Source: Polymyxa betae
Taxonomy: Eukaryota; Endomyxa; Phytomyxea; Plasmodiophorida; Plasmodiophoridae
Direction: 5' to 3'
Assembly: GCA_003693705.1 (NCBI GenBank)
Contig: RBZT01000631.1
Coordinates: 20,916-84,915, forward strand
DNA: 64,000 nucleotides
Position numbers and translations under genes: made by a program. Positions 34,005 through 46,571 of this stretch are shown piece after piece. Below the pieces are notes generated by a model. That model did no database searches. It was not told the DNA's origin and worked only from the letters and a program-made list of their open reading frames with translations. How positions within the stretch are numbered: position 1 is the first letter of the stretch; the number at the start of each line of letters is the position of its first letter.

Positions 34005-36247
34005 ATGTCACGTACGACCTCGTTCGATTCGCGAAGCGATTCGTTCGATCTTGATCAGCAAGTAAACGATTACAGTTTTCAAAGTGGTTCGATTTGATAC
34101 AGTTTAGAATCGAAGCCGTGTTTTTTCGTCGATTTTCAGTCTGCCTGATGAGGAACTTGTCGATGGTATGGTGCGATGCTCATCTCTATCGAATCCTTAA
34201 GCATTTTTTCAAGATTTTACCTGTGCCTTGTTAAAGTCATCCGTTTTACTATTCCAAGGAAGGCTCTTCGTTTCCAGGGATCATATCTGTTTTTATAGTG
34301 CTCTTCTGTCTGCAGAAGGAGTAGTCACGCTAATCGAAGACAGTTCTCGGATTCACTGATATGTTCTCAGCGGACGATAATCATTCCATTTGAGAATATA
34401 TCTGAGATCTCAAAAAAGAATACAGCCTGGGTGGTTCCGAACGCTATTGAAATATGTATGGGGTTTGATTTAGGTTCCTCATTTTTGCTTAGGTGGCCCG
34501 CTAGGTCTTAAAGATGGCACTGAGTATTTCTTTGCATCGTTCCTCTCTCGTAACCGATGCTATGATCTGCTTCAGGACATCTACCGAAAAGAATCTACTC
34601 CAGAGATATCATCATCTGCTGTCGAGGCATCACGAGATTCGTCGCCTTCGCAGTCTGTTGATTTGACGCATGACACATCGCTTCCTGTTCCAGAAGTTGC
34701 TACATCTCCGGCAGTATGTTTGGCTTTGTTGCCAGCAGAAGCATCCCATTACTGGTTTTAGGATGATTTGACCGCTCCAGATCTGGTTGACAAAGTTCAG
34801 TCGGAATTGCACACTACCCTGACTCAATGCTATGAGCTTAGCTTGGACCAGTTTGAAGCTAAACTGTGCGACACATACTGGGGAAAATCAGGACTAGAAT
34901 TCAAAGAATCTGGACGCGCTGAGTTTCCATTTCCCACGAAGTATTTAGCTTCAATTCAGAGCATTTTGCTGTCTGGCTTTTTTACGCTCTGATAGGGATG
35001 TTTTTCCCAAGCTGTACGCTGATTCAGGGACAGTGTATTCTGCTCAGCAACATCTTGAGTCGCTAGGCGCAACTGATGTGAAAATTTCCTCGTGGAAAGT
35101 AGACAAAGGTACGTCCTATCTCTATCATTTTAAACGGGATTGATATCTAATCTGCTTAGGAATTATGGTTCGTAACGGCTCCTTGATTATGCCAATTTCG
35201 AATATTTTGTCAACCGTTAAACGCACGAGAGTACAAGAGTCATGTTATTGCTGCTACGACCCTGTTACTCACTCGTTTCACTTCAGGTACATTTTGTTCG
35301 TCGCATTCTTCTCATAGCATTTAAACGAGAATCTTTAGGTCTCAGTCTGTTTCAATGGATGCTCCTTATGGAGATCATTTTACGGTCTTGCTTGCTTACG
35401 ATTTCAGTCCCGCTGAAGATAATGATCAGCGATGTTCCGTTTCTGGTCGTGTTGCTGTGTACTTTATCAAATCAGTGTGGGCCGTAAAGTCGATTATTGT
35501 CAGCAGTACGATTGATGGAGTTCGCAATGCTTTCGATTTGTGGTTCAAATCTGTCATTTCTGCTTGTTCTGAAGGCCAAGAGATTCCTATGGCTGCCATT
35601 CGAAGAGAATCGTGTATCGATCGCATTGAAGAACCAAAGAAACGACTAAGATTCGCTCTTCCTTCGTTTATTCAATGTATTTATCCAACCTCGTTTTTCA
35701 TATGCTGATCTTCTGGTCTTAGTTGCCGATTTTGGAAAAATTTTAACGAAACAACGACATTTCGTATTCGCATCAGTCTGTATTTCCTTGATTGCAATCA
35801 TGGTGTCGTCTCTCTCTTTTAATGTATGCATTCGCGTTTTTCTCAGCTGCCCTCTAAACCTTTGCAATCAGACGACGAAATTCTCAGAAAACACCTCAGA
35901 TATGTGCTTTATGATTCCTGATATTATGTCCAAGTGCAGTCAGATGGGCAATTCACTTCCAGACTTATTCATAGCAGAACTGTATAGCAACGCACTCTTA
36001 GCGAGGTCATTTTCATTTTAATAATTCTCCTTCAATATGATGATGATGGGATCTTAGAGTTCGAACGTATGGGCATTCAGTCCCAAAAGAGATAAATGTT
36101 GCCATCAATGATCTGAATCAAATTTTGCATGAATATATTACCATGCAAAGAAAAGGAGATACCAAGTTGGTCGTGAAACGATTACAGGATTCTACCCAGC
36201 GGCTCCGGCTATATCCAAAAACTTTATTTATTAATCAATCAAATTAG
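34005..36247 (+). CDS. GRAM-VASt sterol transfer protein (LAM/GRAMD1 family)
   Basis: Multi-exon gene from ATG 34005. Near 34140 is LPDEELVDG, the usual start of a GRAM domain. GRLFVSRDHICFYS and TIIIPFENISEISKKNTAWV with VVPNAIEI follow, a clear GRAM core, then FASFLSRNRCYDLLQ. The VASt lipid-transfer domain begins around 34770 (DVKISSWKVDKG ... SNILSTVKRTRVQE) and continues through DAPYGDHFTVLLAYDF and FIKSVWAVKSIIVSSTIDG. One hydrophobic segment (HFVFASVCISLIAIMVSSLS) lies near the C-terminus. This order matches yeast Lam proteins and animal GRAMD1, which sit at ER contact sites and carry sterol from the plasma membrane. The last exon ends at TAG 36245-36247 after a helical tail. Confidence 0.8.
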
Positions 36248-36355
36248 TTTGAATTGCAAAGTATTGCAAAGCTGAGATTTTCGGAACTCCCTCCTTATCA
36301 ATCTGTCTGAATTTCGATGGTCATCGGCATTTTGCCCAGCCTCTGTAGTAGGTGA

Positions 36356-37865
36356 TTACCAAGAAATTCTCATTTGACACTCAGGCAACGTACCTTTTTC
36401 CAACATTATTTGAAGTTTGCCTGTTTTTTTAACATATTGAGCTTTGATTGGTTTCCAGCCACGCCGCAATGACACGTGAGCTTCAGTATTGCCATAAAAA
36501 TGCAATCCTGTAAAAATCTTGATTTCAGATTATATATTTGCCGATAAAAACAGTATCCTACCCCAATCGGACGCTTCCAATCTTATTGCTTCAGTATTGC
36601 TGAGACCGCTTATTTCCAAGACAAGTCGTGCTGCCTCATTTCCCCGCCCACCAATGTCTTTCGTGTGCTTCCACTGGAGTTCTAATGCTGGGCGGTTTTC
36701 GTCCTTCTCATTCCTTTACAACTGATTGATCGCTTGATATTTACCATTAGAATTCATCCTCACCTGCAGTAGGCAAAATTTTTGGTAAGCTTGTGTTTCT
36801 TTAAAGACAACTCATTCGCAGCTTCAACTGAAGTCGCTGATAAATCCTGTACGGACTCAGTTGTGGGAATTGCGTTCTTAATCACAGAATTCTGAGCAGA
36901 AACATGGACAGGCTCCACATCAATTTCCGTCGACGAAATCTCTTCAATCAACGGCGGTCGTTTTCGAGCAGTGGGCATCTCCAGAATCTCAGTTGTCTCA
37001 AAGTTTAATGAAGCATCTTTTGAGTCATAAATTTGCTGAGGGTGATTGTCTGTGAGTTCTCCGATATTTGTAAATTCGGGGGGATTGGCATTCGTAAGCT
37101 CAAGGTTTGATTGGCTTGCTGTACATAATGCTTTAAGTTTCAAGCGGTTTTTCAGATATTCAGCAGTACTTTTACGAATTCTCTGCCTCGTTGGTCGACC
37201 GCCTAAGAATTTTGCTTTCGGAAACCGAATCTCTATGCACATTGTCATTTCATTAGTCACATTGCCAAAACCCTGATACCTTTACTGAGTCGCAGAGCGT
37301 ATTTGGTTTCGATGCTCTCGATGCAATACTGCACTATAAGATCCCGATAGTCCCGGTCCTGATGACATTGCTGAATAGGAATGGGACTCAATATGCAATC
37401 ATAGGATAGGGCTGGGCCACCGGCTAAAGTTTCGTCTAAGACGGTTGATCGATGTGGGGGTTCTACGTCTGTCCTACCTTTGTCATGACTTGGGCGTGGG
37501 GGGCCACAGCTCACTGGGATCCGATACCTGAAGCCCCACAATTATTACAAGAGCGGGTGTGTGGGGGGGCCTACATAGGCCCAGTGTACCTGCCATCATC
37601 TGTCTCCTCAGGTGCAGACACCTCTTCAGATGAGCACAGATTAATGAAGACTTTCTACCCTAGACGTTAAAGCAGGTTTCTTTGAATCAGCCATAGCATT
37701 AACCTCGCCGACGCCGTCCTCGCTCTGCAGCCGCGTCTTCACCACGAATTCGGGCTCGGGTTCGACTTCGACCGACCCTTCTTCGTATTCTCTTCGTAGA
37801 CGTTGCTCTTCCTCGTATTGCTGGAACAGAAACTCGAGCTGGGCAGCTTCTGGATCTATCTGCAT
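36356..37865 (-). CDS. PIH1-domain protein, dynein assembly factor-like
   Basis: From ATG 37865: acidic start (QIDPEAAQLEFLFQQYEEEQ), then PEFVVKTRL. A short exon joins through AG|G to RYRIPVSCGPPRPSHDK. The next exon reads LSYDCILSP ... DYRDLIVQYCIESIETKYAL, and splicing with a 47-nt intron gives RLSKEIRFPKAKFLGG. These are the PIH1 landmarks: K-T strand, P-x-S-x-G-P-P-R, and the fP-K-x-k-x-k-G end. A disordered acidic linker is followed by a CS-like beta region (AARLVLEISGLSNTEAIRLE, then GWKPIKAQYVKKTGKLQIM). PIH1 proteins (PIH1D1, DNAAF2, DNAAF6) bring HSP90/R2TP to client complexes; the CS-like C-terminus and the flagellar gene content favour axonemal dynein preassembly. The stop at 36356 is provisional. 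Confidence 0.7.
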
Positions 37866-38030
37866 TTATGATGCCCGACTTTACAATTTGTAATGATGGT
37901 CACAGTCACAGATTTCTTAATGTACAGTAGCCAGACGATATGCGTCATTTCGCATTTGTTCTTGGTTTTAAATTTTTCTGGTTGATAGAATGCTATTGTT
38001 ATATTTATTTAACCACAATATTGCACATTG

Positions 38031-39872
38031 CTATGTCAACGGCTCAATCGATTGCCGCACTTCTGAATCTGAACGGAACCCTCCATCGCTATCATATAGT
38101 TTCAATGGATTACTAATATTCAATGTTGTGGACAGAGACTCAAATCCAGCTATGACAGATTCCTCGATCTGGTCTAGCTCCAAACGCAAATCTTCGGATT
38201 GTTTCGTGAACTTCTCAGACAAAGTCCTCATATCTTGCCGGGCATTATCTCGTGCTTCCTGCAACAATTGTTGCCTCTGTTCTCGTGTAATTCCTTCATT
38301 TCCATGTGCAACCAAATCTTTCACCGAGCTCGCAATCGTTTCGATGTTCGCTTCTAGTGCCGCTAAGTCACTCTGAGATCAAATCAGCAGTTGCCATCAT
38401 ATTATGTTAAAGCGAACTAACTGGAGATGTTACTGGGACTGAGCTATTGCTAACAGATGATTTGGCTAGGTCATTACATCGATGAATACACGTGCTCAAT
38501 TGCTGGAAAATTTGCCCAAGTGATTCTGCATGAGAGTCCTGGTATGCCGAGAAGTCTGCATTCAGTTTGCGAATTGTCGTCTCGAACTTCTCGCTTAATT
38601 CAGTAACAGCTGGTTGGGTTTCTTCCTACAAATCGATTTTGAGGTAATCGATATTCGTGGTTTCCGTGAAACCCTCACCTGAACCTCATGCCTGAGAGAA
38701 TCCATTCGTGTCCTGATCTCCTCCAAATCTTCATGTAATCCCGATTGGCTCTCGTCAATCGCCGTTTGCAGCTTCAGCATATTCGAATGGATGATTGAAA
38801 CCTGCGCTATCATCGGCTTTAATTGCTTCAACGTGAACAAGATTTTTCACCTTGTTCTCAACGTCAGCTTTAACGCGGTTGATCTGATCTCGAACGGTTT
38901 CGGATTCGTCGAGCAATTTCCCGCGATATCGCGCTTCGTCCAGCATGCTAGCAACGTTCTAATTACGATTTATCAACAATATCACAGCAAATGACATCAA
39001 AACAATCATACCTTCATATGGTCCTGCATAACAGACCGAATGTCTTCGACTTCATCAACCAGCACTTCCGACAAGATTCCGAAAGCTTTCTTTAATGAGA
39101 TGATCTGGACCAGTTGAATATCGAGTTCAAAACACTCTCGACGACTTACTTGCTTCTTCATAAACTCGAACGTTTTCTGTGATTCGGACTCCAATCTGAT
39201 CTGGTTCGAATGTTCTTCTTGGAGATGCTCGACGGCCCTTTCCATTTGCGCCATATGCTTCAGAACCGGTCTCAACGACTATTCATCCATTCAAAGCCCA
39301 CACTCAGCACCTTATACAACATCTACCGATTGATCGAGCTTCTTCGGGACCTTGACAGGCGGCTGGCAGATCGACCGAATAAACTATTGAAGGTCAGCTG
39401 TTGCTGGGATACGTTCATGAATACTAACGTCATCCATTTTCCTAATACTGGATGCTGTATGAGCAGAATGATTTCCAGAACCATGACCGGGCTCCATCTT
39501 CCGCACCGATGATTTCTTCTTAAACGCTGCAGTACATTGAACTGGCGACTTCTCCAGTCGATCAGCAATTCGGTCGCTGAATGAAGGCCACAGGTCATCG
39601 TTAATTTTCCGAACTCGAGCCTGAAATAGCGACTCGGACGACGATGTCGGGAATTGCTCCATGACGGGCGGGTCCATATCCGACAACGTCATGATGTCTA
39701 AAATGAGACATGGGACTGAATCAGCACAAGCATCTATCGTCACAGATGTTGCTTGAAATGTAAACTCTAATAAAAAGTTTCCGAAATTCAGCTTGCTCAC
39801 TCCGAATTGGACAAGAGGACGATTGTCAACGAAATCGAGCAATTTTTTCTCTAAGGCAGGAATCAAATACAT
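38031..39872 (-). CDS. Coiled-coil protein of unknown function
   Basis: From ATG 39872 (YLIPALEKKLLDFVDNRPLV), several minus-strand exons encode a compact beta/alpha N-terminal region of ~120 residues. A Ser-rich linker (SSVRKMEPGHGSGNHSAHTA) follows, then long charged heptad-like stretches: MERAVEHLQEEHSNQIRLES, ETVRDQINRVKADVENKVKN, SGLHEDLEEIRTRMDSLRHE and REQRQQLLQEARDNARQDM. The stop is at 38031. Introns between the blocks have standard ends, but exact junctions at 39300-39400 and 38950 were not all fixed. A flagellar or basal-body role is plausible given the neighbours but not shown. Confidence 0.6.
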
Positions 39873-40886
39873 CTCACGATTGCTTAGTAATTAAGGTTCA
39901 CCGCCAGAAGTTCATGGATCGCGACTTCTCGAGATGGATGTTAGTTTTTAGCAGCCACTGTTTGACAAGTTTATCATTCGTCATCATAGGAGACTGTGTG
40001 TAACTTAGTTCTTGTAAAAACCAGCGATTATGTTCAAATGATTATCAAGGCTGAAACCTCAGTCATGCTGATAGGATTAAAGAAGAAGAAGAAATAGCTG
40101 CGAACCTGAAATCTTTGACAATACGAATGCGATACTTTGGTAGGATTTGGGTCATCTCTCTTGCATTCGCTAAGCTTCTTTAATAATTAGCTTTGTTTGA
40201 TTTGGATTCCATCGGCTGATACAGTATCTTCATTCAAGCATTGAAATGTTTGGACGCGAGTCCGCGAGATAGCAGTCCTGAGATTCGTTATCGGGAACTT
40301 GGAATGACATACATTCATGCAGTATCGAAATGCATCTTTCAGTGGAATCTGGAATGTATCGTCTTCATCATATTTTAATAGAGCCGTTCGTCATCGCTGA
40401 TACCTTTATCGCACGATCCTGTTAATTCGCTTCGTTGGAGAAAAAGGTAAACGATTCTTGGCATCATCTCTTATGCATAATATCACCGTCTGTGAATTAT
40501 CAACGAGAAAGGAATGAGACAATATGGGACCAAACAGCAAGCTGGGCATGTTCGGATTGATATAAAAATAAGAACAGATTGAAGATTTGATGGGAAACAG
40601 ACAATTACAGGCTGTTTTCTATCATACCATTTTGTTATACCACACATTGCCTATTGATTGACACTAAACATGTTTGCAAAATAAAAACGCATCTTTGAGC
40701 TTGAAATGCAGCTTCAAGTACCCTGGAGAGCGTCAGAATGATATACGAAGATGTCAATACAGACGTAATCGGACAGTATAAGACATACTCAAAGATTTAC
40801 TTCGATTTGAAGATAATCAATTGATTTATTACGTAGAGGCATTGATGCACTGAAATCCCACATAAGGTCATGGAGATCAGTTCTTC
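39873..40886. other. Intergenic, about 1 kb, no feature seen
   Basis: AT-rich sequence with no frame over 60 codons and no RNA-like structure recognised. It contains the upstream region of the coiled-coil gene and the downstream region of the transporter gene. Confidence 0.6.
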
Positions 40887-42107
40887 TCAAACAGCGATTT
40901 CTTTTTCAAATCCGGAATCTCTGCCCATTACTGGATATTCCTTCTCTTCCAACGAATGATATGAATCCCTAGTTGGAGGCAGGTCGTACATATCGGCCAT
41001 CTCGATATCCTGGGAGCTGGAGCTCGTTCCATCAATATCAGCGGCGATCAGAGCGATCTTCTCGTTCTGGCTCTGCAGGAATTCTTTCGGCACCAAAGCC
41101 ACACGAGCATCAGGCAACGTCGTCGTACGTACGATCATATTCACCACCGTAATTGAGATGACCGATATTCCAAGAAATCCCCAGAAATCACCTTCACTTC
41201 CCATGAAGATGATCGACAGAACATAGCCCAGAACAGGCGCAAACAACCGAATTACCGACGCCGCTGCCGCCGGTTCAATCTGCAATCCGACGTTGATCAA
41301 GCAAAGTTCGATAAACGACAAGAGCCCAGAGCCGAATGCATACAGCAGAACCTTGGGCGGCGCGTTGGTCGGCAATTCCACGAACATGCACGGGAACGCC
41401 GTCATGATGATCCCGGTCGTACCGGACACCAGCGAGATGGGCAGGAAGTTGACCGTCTTCAGCTTACGTTGGGTAACAAACCCGAATGCAGCCGTCGATC
41501 CTGCCAAGAAGCACAAGACGGTATAGAACAGATCGCCATCTTCTGTCTTGGTCTCTGGGAAGAGATTATGAGGCTGAGCTAACAGGAGAATGCCCGTCAT
41601 GCCACTCAGCACAGATCCAATCTCTAATGGGCCAGCAGGTTCACCGAGAATATAATGTCCAGCCATTGTCGCATAAATCTGTTATGGCGGTTAATCCAGG
41701 CGAATTGGAGCGAGTTTAGCGGCACATACCGGGACACTGAAGAAGAATACGGAGGCGAACCCGAGCTGTGATCCAAACATTTGTGTATAGAGGACGACAT
41801 TCATCGAGAAACTGCTCAAACATGAACGAAGGAGGACAGTTAGAAATCGACCTCGGACAGCTTTTCGTGGATCAATTCGATACCACCAGATTAAGATACC
41901 AGCCCAGGCTGTCTGCCATACAGAACGGCCCAATACGAACCACATGGCGTTGACGCCATGTGATCGACCAAGTTTACAGAATAGAAGACCAAATGCAAAG
42001 CAGAAAGTTGAGCCGAAGATCATAAAGGAACCACGACGATCCCAAAGGAAATCGGTCACGATGTTCCATGTCGGCCAACGAAGCTGTTGTAGCCGCTCTT
42101 TAGACAT
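40887..42107 (-). CDS. EamA/DMT-superfamily transporter (SLC35G-like)
   Basis: Two exons, 42107-41730 and about 41678-40887, separated by a ~51-nt intron in phase 0 (FFFSVP | IYATMAG); 389 residues. About ten hydrophobic helices form the two EamA repeats. The first holds FGSTFCFAFGLLFCKLG and ATMAGHYILGEPAGPLEIG, and the second holds ASVIRLFAPVLGYVLSIIFM. The C-terminal ~60 residues are cytoplasmic and acidic, with SSSSQDIEMADMYDLPP. The A-x-x-A-x-x-x-x-x-x-E-P type motif at the end of repeat 1 is typical of drug/metabolite transporters. The substrate cannot be told; relatives carry nucleotide sugars, amino acids or organic cations. Confidence 0.85.
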
Positions 42108-42478
42108 GGATGAAATGTAGACCGGATATGAACGCGTGCCAAAGTGGGACCATTACCATGAAATCCCAGGCAGGCTCCCGTCTTGTATACACTGAACCAT
42201 CACGTCTTTTTTGTCGTTTGGAACATGCTGAAGACGTATCTGGAGAAGACAACGAAGAGATAAGGAGCCCTGTTAAAATAGAGCATCAGTTGATGTGTGG
42301 TTATATGGAGTGATGGACTGTAATAGAATAACAATACAGTTGGAATTTCAAATCTATCAATGATATGATAGACTATTGCCAGCTAACGACCAAAACCATG
42401 TGGCCACGACGACGTCACACAGCACTCGCTGGGCGACATTGAAAATCTCAGATGAGATATTAGTCTCAGCTCCGTTGG

Positions 42479-42816
42479 ATGTCATCGCCTTTGCTGAAGT
42501 CCTCGCCCAGGCATCGTCGGAAGCGATCGCTCATACGACCAGTGAATCTGCCCAGTTTACAAAGCCTAGGTCGTGATCTTGACGAAGAGATTGAGCATGG
42601 CTACTATACAAATGGAGATATGAAGCCCCGAGCTCGTCGAGGTCCACCATCTCTCTCACTCCCTGGTATAAAAGTGTATCGGGATAGTTTCCAATTCTTA
42701 ATAACAAACCTCAGAGCCACACAAAAGACCGACTCACGAACCCATTAGATACTCTACTAGGGAACACGATGCAAGACGAAAGCGACAAGAGATATCGTCA
42801 GGAGAGAGCTCAATGA
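42479..42816 (+). CDS. Small basic orphan protein
   Basis: ATG 42479 reads SSPLLKSSPRHRRKRSLIRP to a donor at 42666. The acceptor at 42748 gives a phase-correct second exon (DTLLGNTMQDESDKRY) ending at 42814-42816, for 84 residues in all. A different frame of the second exon stays open to 42926 (STREHDARRKRQEISSGES, then KLLDLLSQRHEIVFAKHEDL) and has equally good composition, so the C-terminus is undecided. No family recognised. Confidence 0.4.
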
Positions 42817-42982
42817 AATTGTTGGACCTACTTTCACAGCGGCATGAAATTGTGTTTGCAAAGCACGAGGATCTGAAATGTATCGAAGACAGCAGACGAA
42901 GATCATCACGAGATTCAGCAAATTGAGGATGCAGAAACCAGAGCCCAGTTTGACTAAAATAAATAAATAGTTTGTACATCTA

Positions 42983-44912
42983 TTAGGGGATGAGGACAGT
43001 GGTCATCCAAGCTGATCCATCATCACCGGCATATTCGAGATCGTCATCGATTCCGGCTGGCATATATGTAATTGAGCTATCTTGCTCGATTTCAACCTGA
43101 TTCAGGTTTGAGTCTGCAGAGGCAGTTACCATCGACAAATCTTCGGTAGGAGACATGACAATATCCATATTCGTTGGGCTGGATTCAATACTAGCGCTGA
43201 TTGATGGCGTTTTGAGATCAGGAGATGCAACCACATCGACGGTCTCAGAGACACAAGCAGATGTGTCTCTTTCATTTGCATCGATGTCGACGGATAATGG
43301 AGGCGGCGTATGAGAAGCAGGCACAAAAACTGGAGTACGAGCTGGAGTTGGAACAATCGTTGGTTTTGACATCGGAGGGTGTCGTACGGGCGCTGGAATC
43401 GGTTCAACAGAAAGCGAATCCTTGGCATTAACAGGTGAATCACCCAGAGCATTTGTCGGAGAAATCGAATGATTGATAGTGTTTGCACCACGCCTGTGGT
43501 TTAATTAGACGAACAGCGCCAGGCCATGAAGAGAGGACTTACGTCTGAGATATGTCTCTATGGTATTCCCATTGCTTCAGCACCCTGCCAGCAAGGTTGA
43601 TGCACACGGGGTCCACAACGAACCATTCGCGAATAACTCTGACCAGCCGCCTATAATTCGCGTATTTACTTCCCGGGAAGATCGACATCAAGGTCAACGC
43701 TGAGCGAATGAATGCGATACCTACAAAACATAATTATTTAATGGTTTCATCAATCTCGCATGGTGGCTGGTTCATACTTATAGGGCTGCCGCTTTTATAC
43801 GCTTCTATCAGCCATTGTTCAAATTTACGAAGAAAAGGCCTCTGCGTTGAAATTAAAACGAACATTTCGGCATGTCCGAACCTGAAAGTGAGATGGTCGA
43901 TCAATTCGATTCGGCCATGCTCATCTAAAGAGCCCATCATATTACAGATCTCAGATACGGATACGGGAAATCGACCCTCCGGCGCCAGCTCCCTCCAGAA
44001 CACCGATTGTTCAAGATCAGCATTCGGATCCGAATCTGGAGCGATAGTCTCCTGCAGGACGTTTTGCTCACTCTCGGGGACCTCTGATAAGTTTGTTTGG
44101 ACAGGATTTTCTATCTCTACTGTCGGCGTTTCGACAGCAGGTTCCACGTCCTCAGTAACAGTTGCGGATTGTTTAAGCTGCTGAACAGATTCAACAGGTT
44201 CTTCCACCATCTTGATGTCATCTTTGAGAATGTCTTCAACGATCGATTCCGGAGCAGCAACGTTTGCAACCTCGGGTTCCGGTGACAGTAAACATTCTAC
44301 TGGAATTGCCTCTTCTGCCTGAATCGTGGGATGCTCGCTTTCATGGCCTTCGCTGTCAGGTTCCGCTTGGTATAAGTTTTTCGAAACTTCGTTTTGGATG
44401 GTATCCATTCGAACCAGGCTTCTCGTGTTTGTTTTGCGCTTGGTCGGTGAAGAATCTTCTGATTTTTTCGATTTAGAAATGGGCTTGTCATCCACATCCT
44501 CAGGTTTCGTTTTACGACTTCGTAGCCGATTGCTGAGAGGTACGTTATCATCTGACAGGCTATCAGTTTGCTCGTTGGACGAAGATGACGACGCTGATCG
44601 TTTCGACAGTCGTTTGTTGTAAGAAACCGGTGGCGCCTTCTCAGGTTTCGCCTTTTTCGGTTTTTTCTGTTTCGCCTTCCATTCGCGAATCATGTCCATG
44701 CAATCAGTGCCAAAATCATCTTCGAGTACCCAACTGTTTTCATTGTGTCCATATCCTACCCCTATGCAAAACAATCTGCAGCTGCTTGCAAGATAATGTA
44801 TCCACCTACATTTGACAAGAAACTCCCATCTACCTCTGTATTTGCGACCATCTACAACGCGCTCGACCTCGAAATAGCCTTCAGGCAACTCCTCGCTTGT
44901 CGAGTCTGGCAT
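42983..44912 (-). CDS. Chromodomain protein with C-terminal TFIIS-N-like bundle
   Basis: Four exons, 44912-44810, 44761-43778, 43720-43543 and 43493-42983, all phases consistent; 591 residues. The first intron splits the chromodomain, which joins as YFEVERVVDGRKYRG | EFLVKWVGYGHNENSW; the aromatic methyl-lysine cage positions (Y, W, Y) are present. A basic tract (KAKQKKPKKAKPEK) and a long acidic Ser/Glu/Val-rich linker follow. Residues ~290-420 are helical: FWRELAPEGRFPVSVSEI, LRKFEQWLIEAYKSG, FIRSALTLMSIFPGSKYANY, then RRLVRVIREWF and LAGRVLKQWE, the pattern of a TFIIS N-terminal/LEDGF-IBD type bundle. The tail is Pro/Ser/Thr-rich and acidic. By analogy with LEDGF (PWWP + IBD) it may read histone methylation and recruit elongation or remodelling factors. 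The bundle is less certain than the chromodomain. Confidence 0.8.
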
Positions 44913-45159
44913 GGAGAATGAATCAGCTCATGTTAAGACATAATGAAACGCAGCGCAACAGTCGGTACTGTCAAAAAGGCATTCAGTTTAGCTAGGAGGC
45001 CGCGCCCCATGCTGAGCCCTGCTGCATGAAGGAATGACATTTGACCGATATTCTCAAAGGGAAAATAGCTTAGTTGTTGTCATAGACATCATTGATTTAA
45101 TGATAACAGTATGACATATGTTGGACTGTAGGGATTGAAACAAGTCCAATATACAGATA

Positions 45160-46461
45160 TTAATTACTATCATATACGCCGGGCCAATTATTTGGATCTG
45201 GGAACTTGCAGTCGCTGGTAGATGTGCACAAATTAATGCATTGATCAAGGTTGACAAACGAGTATCCGAGGTTTCTGAAAAATTCAAGATACCTGATTCG
45301 TGCTCTTAACCAAAATACACATTCAAACAAAGATATTGCTGACCTTGGTATCAGAGATTGTATATATGACGCATCGTGTTGAAGCAGTATCATTGAACCT
45401 CCAGCAGGGATTCTCCGGAACCTCTCCTTGGTTCTCTCATAAACCGCTTCGGCGCCGTTCTTGGCAATTACCCAATCGTTTGAATCTGCATTCCATCTGC
45501 CTTTCGGGTTCAGATTGGGACTTTCACAAATGAACAGGTAGATTACGTAACAACGGTGATGCCAAGACTGTTGATATAAGCACGTTGATCTGGACGTAGA
45601 TACCCAAAAGGCGGACGAATACCTCGAAATTCAGGCTCGGATCCTGTGCAATCATTGTACCAGCCGTTATAATCGTCAATTTCTTTCTTGATTTGTTCAT
45701 TGGACATTTTCGATAAATCCACGTGCCTCATTGTATCTGCAGAAGTTCAAGAAGGACCATGACATATTCATCACAATCCTTACGCCCAGCAACGCTATGG
45801 CCTTCCTCTAACATTCTCTTGAGAAGAAGGCACTGGCCATTAGATCCAGGTCGTCTGGCATAGCTGGCAGATGGCCCAAATGGAGACAGGAAAAATGTTG
45901 CTTTGATGTTGTATTGAGCTAATTCGTCAAGAATAGGAGCAGTAACATGACCCTCAACTATAGATGTAATATTAATGATAACACATAATAATATCATACA
46001 ATTGTTTACTTGGTCCATCATCAAAGGTCAGAGCAACAACTTTATGATTTCCACACCAGTTCAGAGCTGGAACGAATGGACGACGCTGTTGTAAAGCAAC
46101 GGGTTGTACTCGACCACGCTCTGTAATTGGATTTGTTGGCACTCTCTGTTGGGCATTGCTAGATGTAGGCTTTGTGTTTATAAGCGAGGATCGGACCTCA
46201 GGGCCAACCCAAAGCGATTTGGCATTACAATATTGATCCGAAGAACCACACCATCCATACTGATAAAGAAACAATTATTAAACCAACAATAATTTTCCAA
46301 GAAATTTTTACTGCAGAACAGCATTGATCAGGACTACACGCAGAATATCCAAGGGTAGGGCCACATTGCCCAGAGTGTAGCGGTGATTCCACCCAGATTT
46401 GTTCACCAGGACCAGCAAGAACCACCTTCAATACAAACGCTGCAAACAGAAACGTTTTCAT
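45160..46461 (-). CDS. Secreted chitin deacetylase with CBM18 (CE4 family)
   Basis: Signal peptide KTFLFAAFVLKVVLAG, then a hevein-type chitin-binding module (GQCGPTLGYSACSPDQCCS | YGWCGSSDQYC) split by an intron. A Gln/Pro linker leads to the NodB deacetylase domain. Motif 1 is VALTFDDGP (catalytic base and metal Asp). Splicing at 45789 rebuilds motif 2 as GHSVAGHTMRH with the two metal histidines; motif 3 is RGIRPPFGYLRP. After a 26-nt intron (45521-45546), SMILLQHDAS carries the catalytic His. The final part reads FFRNLGYSFVNLDQCI. The enzyme converts chitin to chitosan in the cell wall or cyst wall. All CE4 catalytic residues are present. Stop TAA is at 45160-45162. A 51-nt in-frame segment near 45290-45340 may be an additional intron. 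Confidence 0.88.
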
Positions 46462-46571
46462 AATTCCTGTCGGCTAAAACACTAAATGAAAGCGGGAGAG
46501 AACATTCGCAGTGCCAAAGAGGCTGGTTCAAGTGATTTTCGTCAGTGTTTTGCGTCTCAGATTCTTGTGTC

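Noticed and set aside
37990-38376. Plus-strand 128-codon frame
   Set aside because: Cys/Ser-rich shadow of the coiled-coil gene on the other strand.
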